Shown here: positions 7,397 to 12,096 of the stretch, piece after piece | Layout of the letters: every line of letters begins with the position of its first letter | How positions within the stretch are numbered: position 1 is the stretch's first letter | Virus record (IMG/VR): IMGVR_UViG_3300007734_000535 | Location: 1 to 27,162 of that record | Reading direction: 5' to 3' (one strand) | Length of the DNA stretch: 27,162 bases | Source of the DNA: a virus | Notes under the pieces: generated by a model | What the model was told of the DNA's origin: nothing | What the model saw: the letters and a program-made list of their open reading frames with translations, nothing else | Database searches by the model: none | Made by a program: the position numbers and the translations under genes

Positions 7397-7596
7397 AACT
7401 ATCAAACAAACACAAGGCTGCAATTAAGTCATATTTGAGAGCTGTGGCTGCTTCTGGAATAACTGTCCTTTTGGCAATCGTTGCTGATATTCGACCAGAG
7501 TTTGCAATCCTTGCTGGTGCGTTAGTTGCACCTATCGCAAAAGCATTAGATCCAAAGTCCGGTAAAGAATCTGATTATGGAATTAATGCGAAATGA
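7393..7596 (+). CDS. Holin-like membrane protein
   Basis: A 67-aa protein with a short basic N-terminus, two hydrophobic segments (about 14-32, SYLRAVAASGITVLLAIVAD, and 37-52, FAILAGALVAPIAK) and a charged tail beginning LDPKSGK. Size, two predicted membrane segments and position directly after the endolysin fit a small holin, which would permeabilise the membrane at lysis. AGGAGG (7381-7386) precedes the ATG. Only two residues differ from copy 2. Confidence 0.7.
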   Translation: MKLSNKHKAAIKSYLRAVAASGITVLLAIVADIRPEFAILAGALVAPIAKALDPKSGKESDYGINAK

Positions 7597-7787
7597 CAGC
7601 CAACGAATGGGTTGGTATCGCCGTTGGCGTATCCGCCATATCAACAAGTTTGTTGCTGGGTCTGCGCTGGGTTATTAAATCCTACTTACAAGAATTGAAG
7701 CCCAATTCTGGAAGTTCGATCAAAGATCAAATTACACGATTAGAACAGCGTGTCGATGATCTGTTTGTTTTAATGTCTAAGCGATAA
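7593..7787 (+). CDS. Single-pass membrane protein of the lysis cassette
   Basis: A 64-aa protein overlapping the holin gene by 4 nt. One hydrophobic segment (about 5-27, EWVGIAVGVSAISTSLLLGL) is followed by a predicted coiled coil (IKDQITRLEQRVDDLFVL). It could be a second holin-type protein, a holin regulator, or a small spanin-like anchor; nothing in the sequence decides. Five residues differ from copy 2. Confidence 0.6.
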   Translation: MTANEWVGIAVGVSAISTSLLLGLRWVIKSYLQELKPNSGSSIKDQITRLEQRVDDLFVLMSKR

Positions 7788-7795
7788 TTTTATTT

Positions 7796-8053
7796 ATGGC
7801 GAACACTCGAAAACCTATCAAACGCAAAAAGATCAATCGTCGTGTCGTTCGCCAATCTCCTGAACCATTAACAAAGATAGATCAGCATTACACCGCACTA
7901 CACGAATGCTACAAAGCAGCTCGTAAAGCAGGATTTACTCCAGAGCACGCATTCTGGTTGATGACCGAGCATAAGACTTTTCCTGATTGGATCGTAGGCG
8001 ATGGCGGAATCATTCCTTCCATAGATCCAACTGACGATGAGGATGACGATTAA
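7796..8053 (+). CDS. Conserved 85-aa protein of unknown function
   Basis: I do not recognise its function. The first 25 residues are strongly basic (KPIKRKKINRRVVR), the middle is helical with aromatic residues (YTALHECYKAARKAG, PEHAFWLMTEHKTFPDWIVG), and the end is acidic (DPTDDEDDD). The protein is identical in both copies although the DNA carries several silent changes, so selection on the protein is strong. No Shine-Dalgarno is obvious before the ATG. It overlaps the metallophosphatase gene by 17 nt. Its charge pattern would suit a nucleic-acid or protein-binding accessory factor, which is inference. Confidence 0.7.
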   Translation: MANTRKPIKRKKINRRVVRQSPEPLTKIDQHYTALHECYKAARKAGFTPEHAFWLMTEHKTFPDWIVGDGGIIPSIDPTDDEDDD

Positions 8054-8801
8054 AGCCAATCGCAGGTATCTCATAACGCCAGATTTGCAAATTCCACTTC
8101 ATCACCCACAAGCTGTAAAAAACCTCATTCGCATGAGCAAGCATGAAAAATTTGATTATGTATTAAATGTTGGTGATGAACTAGATATGACTTCTCAGAG
8201 CCGTTGGGTAAAACATACAAAATTAGAGTTTGCCGAAACACTTGATGAAGAAAGAACTATTGCTCAAAACATTCTTTACGATTTAGGCACAACAGATATA
8301 ATTAGATCCAACCATACAGATCGATTATTTACGACCTTGCTGAAAGGTGCTCCATCATTACTTGGATTGCCCGAACTGGTTTATGAAAAATTTATGAACT
8401 ATTCAGATCTCGGCATTCGTTTCCATAAAAGAGCTTATGAATTTGAAAAGGGCTGGTATTTGGCTCATGGCGATGAAGGCGTTATGTCTAAGCATGCAGG
8501 TATAACTGCCCTAAATCTGGCTAAAAAATGGGGAAATAGCGTGGTTTGTGGGCATACCCATAGGCAGGGTGCTACTCGACACCAAACTGGCTTAAACGGG
8601 CGTTATTCAACGATTTGGGGTATAGAAGCCGGTCATCTTATGGACATGAAGAATAAAGCCTCTTACCTAAAATATGCGTCAGCCGACTGGAATATGGGAT
8701 TTGTTGTGCTGAGTTTTGGCAAGAAAGGCATGAGCGTAGAAGTTGTGCCGGTCAATCATGATGGGTCATTCAGCTACAATAAGCGTTCTTATGGGTCGTG
8801 A
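8037..8801 (+). CDS. Calcineurin-like metallophosphoesterase
   Basis: A 254-aa protein with the metal-binding motifs of the calcineurin-like superfamily in order: Asp16 in TPDLQIPLHH, Asp47 in VGDE, Asn92-His93 in SNHTDR, His144 in AHGDEG, and His173/His175 in CGHTHRQG. The first motif has DLQ in place of the usual D-x-H. The superfamily hydrolyses phosphomono- or diesters, including nucleotides and nucleic acids; the substrate here is unknown. Lying between lysis and replication genes, a role in DNA end processing or nucleotide metabolism is possible. All ligands are conserved in copy 2. Confidence 0.8.
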   Translation: MRMTIKANRRYLITPDLQIPLHHPQAVKNLIRMSKHEKFDYVLNVGDELDMTSQSRWVKHTKLEFAETLDEERTIAQNILYDLGTTDIIRSNHTDRLFTTLLKGAPSLLGLPELVYEKFMNYSDLGIRFHKRAYEFEKGWYLAHGDEGVMSKHAGITALNLAKKWGNSVVCGHTHRQGATRHQTGLNGRYSTIWGIEAGHLMDMKNKASYLKYASADWNMGFVVLSFGKKGMSVEVVPVNHDGSFSYNKRSYGS

Positions 8802-8868
8802 AACAGACTATATCGAACGCACGATTGATACTCATATCGATGAATTTGAGGATCTTGGCTTTATCTAA
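8791..8868 (+). CDS. Tiny conserved ORF, 25 aa, acidic
   Basis: The ATG at 8791 lies inside the end of the metallophosphatase gene (11-nt overlap). The peptide is acidic (MGRETDYIERTID..., ...DEFEDLG). In copy 2 (23947-24024) the same 25 codons are kept with three residue changes (E9D, T14N, F24V). Function is unknown. Constraint on an overlapping or regulatory sequence is the alternative. Confidence 0.45.
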   Translation: MGRETDYIERTIDTHIDEFEDLGFI

Positions 8869-8965
8869 TCGTTATAAAACACGCCGTAGGTCAGGTAGAT
8901 AAAAGACTTGATTTAGGTCAAACTTTATGTATTCACAGAGATACTGTGGATATGTAGGGAGCGAC
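8869..8965 (+). promoter_or_regulatory. 97-nt intergenic region before the replication module
   Basis: This is the longest gap in the unit. TCGTTATAAAACACGCCG at its left end and everything from 8926 to 8965 are unchanged in copy 2, while the part between (8887-8925) has diverged. It is the natural place for an early promoter, but I find no -35/-10 pair with standard spacing that is conserved in both copies (TTGATT at 8908 and TATGTA at 8926 are only 12 nt apart). The ribosome binding site AGGGAG (8956-8961) serves the Prim-Pol ATG at 8966. Confidence 0.4.
8926..8956. promoter_or_regulatory. 31-bp imperfect palindrome upstream of Prim-Pol, candidate operator or RNA hairpin
   Basis: The arms TATGTATTCACAG (8926-8938) and CTGTGGATATGTA (8944-8956) are inverted at 10 of 13 positions around AGATA, with a perfect core CACAG/CTGTG. 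The element is unchanged in copy 2 (24082-24112). It ends at the ribosome binding site. A repressor binding site, origin element or mRNA hairpin would all fit. Confidence 0.5.
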
Positions 8966-9454
8966 ATGTTATTAGATACAAGTAATCGAGGCTTTGCCTT
9001 AGATTATGCAGAGCGAGGATGGGCAGTCTTGCCATTGTTGCCACGCAAGAAAGATCCGCACTTTGACTTGGCTCAAAGGGCTTACTTATCAGCTACAACC
9101 GACCAGAAACTTATTAACTTTTGGTTTGATTATGATGAAAATATCAACATTGGAATAGCCTGTTATCAGTCAGGCTTGGTTGTATTTGATATTGATTATC
9201 GCAATGGCGGTGAATTGCTATCAGAGTTTGAGCCAACATACACAGTTCAAACTGGTGATGGTTTGCACCTTTATTACACAGCTGACAAATCTGATGTTTT
9301 TAAGGGTAAGTTAGTTGATGGAATTGATATTAAGTGGAAAGGTTATGTTGCAACTGCACCATCAATCCATCCGTCAGGAGCAAGATATACAGTAATCGAT
9401 GACCGAAATCCGGTTGCGATGCCTAAAGCAATAAGGGAGTGGGCAACAAAATGA
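8966..9454 (+). CDS. Stand-alone primase-polymerase (Prim-Pol) domain protein
   Basis: A 162-aa protein with the bifunctional primase/polymerase N-terminal fold: ALDYAERGWAVLPLLPRKKD at the start, metal-binding VFDID (Asp75, Asp77), the histidine motif GLHLYY (His101), and GIDIKWKGYVATAPSIHPSG (about 119-138). Such domains make primers and extend DNA; in larger phages they are joined to a helicase, which is absent here. I chose ATG 8966 because AGGGAG lies 4 nt upstream. An earlier ATG (8927) would place the palindrome inside the gene and has no ribosome binding site. The copies differ mainly at residues 82-115. Confidence 0.8.
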   Translation: MLLDTSNRGFALDYAERGWAVLPLLPRKKDPHFDLAQRAYLSATTDQKLINFWFDYDENINIGIACYQSGLVVFDIDYRNGGELLSEFEPTYTVQTGDGLHLYYTADKSDVFKGKLVDGIDIKWKGYVATAPSIHPSGARYTVIDDRNPVAMPKAIREWATK

Positions 9455-9666
9455 ATATCTATAACGAATTAAAAGATCTTGGATATGTGATTATGTGGTC
9501 AATTGTGGCTTTAACAATTGCAATATGGATAATCCACGAAATCAAAGAAACTGCATTTCAGTCAGGCTACTGGAAAGGTCGCAAAGACGGCTGGGACATG
9601 TATCGCAGAATGGCTGAAACAAAGCGTAAGTCAGATGAGGTTTTTGACTATGACAAGCAGAACTGA
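9451..9666 (+). CDS. Small single-pass membrane protein
   Basis: A 71-aa protein whose ATG overlaps the Prim-Pol stop (ATGA). One hydrophobic segment (about 11-28, GYVIMWSIVALTIAIWII) is followed by a conserved charged/aromatic tail HEIKETAFQSGYWKGR and GWDMYRR. The N-terminus before the segment is unrelated to copy 2, but the tail motif is shared. An upstream GTG (9439) is possible but lacks a spaced ribosome binding site. Function is unknown; membrane attachment of replication proteins is a guess. Confidence 0.55.
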   Translation: MNIYNELKDLGYVIMWSIVALTIAIWIIHEIKETAFQSGYWKGRKDGWDMYRRMAETKRKSDEVFDYDKQN

Positions 9667-9946
9667 GTTTTTGGATGAGATCGCAACAATTCTCTCAGCT
9701 AGAGGATCGGTTTACGGAAGCAGTCAAAGCAATCACGAACGAATCTCAGAGTTGTGGTCTGCTTACTATGGAGATTACATATCGCCAATGCAGGTCAGCA
9801 TCATGCAACTGCTTGTTAAGGTCAGCAGACTTGCCGAAACTGCAAATCACCAAGATAGTGTTAAAGACATCATTGGTTATGCAGTCATCTACAAAGAATT
9901 GCACGACCATTACGACCAAGAGTTTGGAGTAGCTGATGGCATTTAA
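9650..9946 (+). CDS. DUF6378-like phage protein
   Basis: A 98-aa helical protein with the recurring pattern ARGSVYGSSQSNHERISELW, then LLVKVSRLAE and DSVKDIIGYAVIY. This layout (R-G-x-Y-G, N-H, W, K-x-x-R, D-S-x-x-D-x-x-x-Y) matches the DUF6378 phage family, distantly like all-alpha nucleotide hydrolases. Activity is not established. It overlaps the membrane protein gene by 17 nt. An in-frame ATG at 9635 would add five residues. It is one of the most divergent proteins between copies, though the pattern residues are kept. Confidence 0.55.
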   Translation: MTSRTEFLDEIATILSARGSVYGSSQSNHERISELWSAYYGDYISPMQVSIMQLLVKVSRLAETANHQDSVKDIIGYAVIYKELHDHYDQEFGVADGI

Positions 9947-10598
9947 TCTTGAGGATTATGAGGATGTGGCTACTTTGAACAAATGGTTTATTGCCAATTA
10001 TCCAATGGGTCGATCTGATATATCAGTTATTAGCCATGATCCTGAAAAGGGTTATATCTTGGTGCAAGCAACTTTGTGGCGAGATGCAGCAGATCCAGCA
10101 CCGGCAGTTAGCAACATTGCATTTGGATCTAGAGAAACCTATATGGCGAATATGAAAAAATGGTATGTCGAGGATACTGCCAGCAGTAGTTTGGGAAGGG
10201 CAATAATAATTCTTAAAGGCTCAAACAAAACTGCTACAAAAGACAGCATGGAAACTGTCAAGGCAGATCAATCCTTTAAGGAGAAATTAGAAAGTCGCCA
10301 AAACATGTATGGCAAGGCAGGATCAAAGTCAGCACAAATTGAAACAATCCTTAGAGATAGTTTTGAAGCTGATAAACCTAAAGATCCGGTTGCATGGTCT
10401 GTTGGTGATGTAGTTGCTGAGATTGGTGCATCAATACCTAATGAGCCACCTGCATGTCAGCATGGTCATATCTTGAAAGAAGGAATCTCAAAAGGAGGTA
10501 AGCCTTATTATGGGTATGTTTGCAAAACAAAAGCATGTGAACCTAAATGGGCAAAACTTACAGCTAATGGAAAATGGTATTTTGAAGGAGGTGAATAA
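9936..10598 (+). CDS. Putative single-strand annealing / ssDNA-binding protein with C-terminal zinc finger
   Basis: A 220-aa protein. Residues 1-110 contain a beta-rich core (YILVQATLWRD), then EDTASSSLGRAIIILKG (79-95), which resembles the conserved T-S-x-x-G-R-A helix of Erf/Rad52-like single-strand annealing proteins. The C-terminus (about 174-201) holds a likely zinc site: Cys174, His176/His178, Cys196, Cys201. It would act in recombination or protection of single-stranded DNA next to Prim-Pol. Only nine residues differ from copy 2. An annealing role is an inference from a short motif and gene context. Confidence 0.5.
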   Translation: MAFNLEDYEDVATLNKWFIANYPMGRSDISVISHDPEKGYILVQATLWRDAADPAPAVSNIAFGSRETYMANMKKWYVEDTASSSLGRAIIILKGSNKTATKDSMETVKADQSFKEKLESRQNMYGKAGSKSAQIETILRDSFEADKPKDPVAWSVGDVVAEIGASIPNEPPACQHGHILKEGISKGGKPYYGYVCKTKACEPKWAKLTANGKWYFEGGE

Positions 10599-10799
10599 AT
10601 GGGTGAATTACAGATAATTGACGGCTCTGGTCTAACTGCAACCTTTACGGATGATGGAGTTATCGTAGAGCCATCAACAATCAAATGCGACACTTGCAAT
10701 GATGACAGATTACTTCACGAGGGCGATCTGCTTCGATGCTATGTGTGCCACACAATCAACAGAATTCCTTATCCGGTGCATAAGGACTTAAATGCCTAA
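10599..10799 (+). CDS. 66-aa Cys4 zinc-ribbon protein
   Basis: The gene starts directly after the previous stop. A strong ribosome binding site (AAGGAGGTGA) lies at the end of the preceding gene. Residues 1-27 are beta-rich (GELQIIDGSGLTATFTDDG). Two cysteine pairs, CDTC (30-33) and CYVC (47-50), form a zinc ribbon. Function is unknown; small zinc ribbons of this kind bind nucleic acid or protein. Copy 2 lacks the last six residues. It overlaps the FmdB-like gene by 8 nt. Confidence 0.65.
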   Translation: MGELQIIDGSGLTATFTDDGVIVEPSTIKCDTCNDDRLLHEGDLLRCYVCHTINRIPYPVHKDLNA

Positions 10800-10962
10800 T
10801 TACGAATACTTCTGTGATGGTGAGGGGTCGATGATTGTATTGGATTTACCAATGGATCATAAAATCCCTCATTGTCAAGCATGCAACGCACCTTTAAGGC
10901 GTATCTATACAGCTGTGCCAACTATCTTTAAGGGAACTGGATGGGCTGGCAAACTTGGTTAA
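10792..10962 (+). CDS. FmdB-family zinc-ribbon-like protein, 56 aa
   Basis: The start MPNYEYFCDGEG, central CQAC and the end FKGTGWAGK match the FmdB-type small zinc-ribbon layout (M-P-x-Y-x-Y-x-C, C-x-x-C, a final K-G-x-G-W). The usual first C-x-x-C knuckle has lost its second cysteine (CDGEG) in both copies, so classical four-cysteine zinc binding is not possible without another ligand. Fifteen residues differ from copy 2, more than in its neighbours. Function is unknown. Confidence 0.65.
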   Translation: MPNYEYFCDGEGSMIVLDLPMDHKIPHCQACNAPLRRIYTAVPTIFKGTGWAGKLG

Positions 10963-11191
10963 ATTCAAATGCAATGGCTGCTCAGGCAACACCGAATTCA
11001 TATGGCTTGAGGGTTATTCCACAGCTCATGGATTTAGGGTTTATCAATGCCTTAGATGCAATTGCATTGGAACAAAGAATCTAGCAGAAGCAACTGACAC
11101 TCAAGAGCCTGTAATTAGATGCACTAAATGCGGATCTTGGATGTTCGTAGATCAGGAGTGCCATACATGTGCGCTAATCATGACGAAATGA
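10955..11191 (+). CDS. 78-aa double zinc-ribbon protein
   Basis: Cysteine pairs CNGC (6-9), CLRC (32-35), CTKC (56-59) and CHTC (69-72) suggest two zinc ribbons in tandem. The start is TTG here and GTG at the same place in copy 2 (26091), both legal starts, overlapping the FmdB-like stop by 8 nt. Only one residue differs between copies (V65A), so it is tightly constrained. It may bind nucleic acid or RNA polymerase; that is inference. Confidence 0.65.
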   Translation: MVKFKCNGCSGNTEFIWLEGYSTAHGFRVYQCLRCNCIGTKNLAEATDTQEPVIRCTKCGSWMFVDQECHTCALIMTK

Positions 11192-11286
11192 CGCATCAGA
11201 TCAATTGGGCTTATCAAAACAAGCTGCGTGAGCAATGGTTGTTAAATAATCCAGATGCACAATACATCGGATGGATGTCGATATGA
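11188..11286 (+). CDS. Tiny conserved ORF, 32 aa
   Basis: The ATG overlaps the preceding stop (ATGA, 11188-11191) and the stop overlaps the next tiny ORF (ATGA). The peptide contains INWAYQNKLREQWLL and ends YIGWMSI. In copy 2 (26324-26422) all 32 codons are kept with three residue changes, and most other differences are silent third-position changes, the signature of a translated gene. An ATG at 11167 would add seven residues in copy 1 (TTG in copy 2). Function is unknown. Confidence 0.55.
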   Translation: MTHQINWAYQNKLREQWLLNNPDAQYIGWMSI

Positions 11287-11387
11287 GTGTTGCCGGATAC
11301 GATGAAACTTGGATTGAGTTGATGGGATACAAGATCATGACTTGCCGTCTGACCTGCGATTATGCTGATGGATTTGGAAGCGTATGA
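11283..11387 (+). CDS. Tiny conserved ORF, 34 aa
   Basis: This ORF is coupled by ATGA overlaps at both ends. The peptide has GYDETWIELMGY and a pair of cysteines in TCRLTC. Copy 2 (26419-26523) keeps length and frame with three residue changes (K17T, D26G, S33I). Function is unknown. It could pass translation from the zinc-ribbon genes to the transglycosylase. Confidence 0.5.
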   Translation: MSVAGYDETWIELMGYKIMTCRLTCDYADGFGSV

Positions 11388-11794
11388 TACCCTTAAACGC
11401 AAATTCGCTTTCAGAGCGAAAGGGCGATCTGCGAAGCAGAAAGATCGCAAGGTTTGGTTTGGTGATATCTCTGTTCATAGTCTTGAACATAGGCCTTTTA
11501 AAAGATGATTCCGTTGCTTCATTAGATAGAACTAATCATTACAGACAATGGGCTTTCATACAGCTTAACAACCTAGATCAATTCTATTGTTTAGATGAAT
11601 TGAATTTTAAGGAGAGCCGGTGGGATCCTAAGGCTCGGAATGGTTCGCACTTCGGTATTCCACAAGGTAGATCTAAATGGCTTGCATCAGTTGATGGATA
11701 CAAACAGATTGATTGGCAATTGAAATACATAAAGAAGCGATACTCTAATCCTTGTAATGCTTTGGCTCATCATAAGATTAAGGGATGGTATTGA
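11384..11794 (+). CDS. Membrane-anchored lytic transglycosylase-like protein
   Basis: A 136-aa protein. After a basic N-terminus there is one hydrophobic segment (about 24-39, FGLVISLFIVLNIGLL), a signal anchor or signal peptide. The domain that follows has the transglycosylase/resuscitation-factor-like pattern: KESRWDPKARNG (Glu77, the likely catalytic acid), GIPQG (91-95), then an Asp-Trp pair, KKRYSNPCNAL and H-H-x4-GWY at the end. Cys69 and Cys124 could form a disulfide outside the membrane. It would cut glycan strands, complementing the M15 peptidase, at lysis or during entry. It overlaps the HNH gene start by 4 nt when TTG 11791 is used. Confidence 0.75.
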   Translation: MIPLNANSLSERKGDLRSRKIARFGLVISLFIVLNIGLLKDDSVASLDRTNHYRQWAFIQLNNLDQFYCLDELNFKESRWDPKARNGSHFGIPQGRSKWLASVDGYKQIDWQLKYIKKRYSNPCNALAHHKIKGWY

Positions 11795-12096
11795 GTAAGA
11801 GTGCATTAAGATCAACAGGATCAACAAGGCATTGGAGATCTATTAGGTCTAGAGTATTAAGGCGTGATGGGTTCATCTGTCAATACTGCAATCAAGAGGC
11901 TACAACTGTGGATCATGTAATACCTAGACGGCTTGGTGGATTAGATAGCGATGACAACCTAGTTGCAAGCTGCACAAGGTGCAATTTAAGCAAGGGTGGG
12001 CGGTTTTTTGTGAGCAAGAGGACACCACCGACCCCCCGTTCCTTTTCTAACCCACAAAACACCTCGATCGCTCACGATCAGACTGAATCGCTTTGA
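11791..12096 (+). CDS. HNH endonuclease (packaging-associated)
   Basis: A ~101-aa HNH nuclease: GSTRHWRSIRSRVLRRDGF, a CQYC zinc pair, VDHVIPRRLGG (catalytic Asp-His), and DNLVASCTRCNLSKGGR with the second CxxC. HNH proteins next to the large terminase are required for cos cleavage and packaging in many HK97-type phages. The Pro/Ser/Thr-rich C-terminus is likely disordered. TTG 11791 has AAGGG at suitable spacing and overlaps the previous stop (TTGA); ATG 11785 is the alternative but AAGGG touches it. It overlaps the terminase gene by 4 nt. Confidence 0.85.
   Translation: MSKSALRSTGSTRHWRSIRSRVLRRDGFICQYCNQEATTVDHVIPRRLGGLDSDDNLVASCTRCNLSKGGRFFVSKRTPPTPRSFSNPQNTSIAHDQTESL
12023..12041. other. 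C-rich stretch, candidate cos region
   Basis: Within the 3' end of the HNH gene lies CACCACCGACCCCCCGTTC, a sharp local change in base composition in an A+T-rich genome. GGTGG (11995-11999) and CCACC (12025-12029) form inverted repeats around it. Cohesive ends often lie near HNH/terminase genes in such phages. The assignment is speculative. Copy 2 stops at the equivalent of 12026. Confidence 0.25.

Larger units (their letters stand above)
5..12026. repeat. Copy 1 of tandem ~15.14-kb phage genome unit
   Basis: Every gene from capsid (72) to HNH nuclease (to 12026) recurs in the same order and strand about 15.14 kb downstream. The offset is 15140 at the capsid, 15147 at connector to chaperone, 15129 at the tail tip, 15159 at lysis, 15156 at metallophosphatase and Prim-Pol, and 15136 at the HNH gene, so there are only small indels. 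Identity is patchy: some 60-200-nt blocks are near identical and the fibre centre is unrelated. Reading frames are intact throughout. Confidence 0.95.

Noticed and set aside
8869-8936. Sigma70-type promoter (TTGATT ... TATGTA)
   Set aside because: The spacing is only 12 nt and no alternative pair is conserved in both copies; the region may hold a promoter but boxes cannot be assigned.
1150-8948. Shared operator idea: CACAG/CTGTG dyads in both intergenic gaps
   Set aside because: In copy 2 the capsid-gap arm became CTCAG/CTGAG with paired compensation while the Prim-Pol palindrome stayed the same, so the two elements do not follow one binding motif.
8927-8965. 13-codon N-terminal extension of Prim-Pol from ATG 8927
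   Set aside because: No ribosome binding site precedes it, AGGGAG fits ATG 8966, and the Prim-Pol pattern starts after 8966. The stretch has no silent changes between copies, which fits a palindromic site better than a coding segment.
11214-11450. 78-aa open frame on the - strand
   Set aside because: It overlaps the two tiny + strand ORFs and the transglycosylase start, which show codon-level conservation and coupling; no support exists for the - strand frame.
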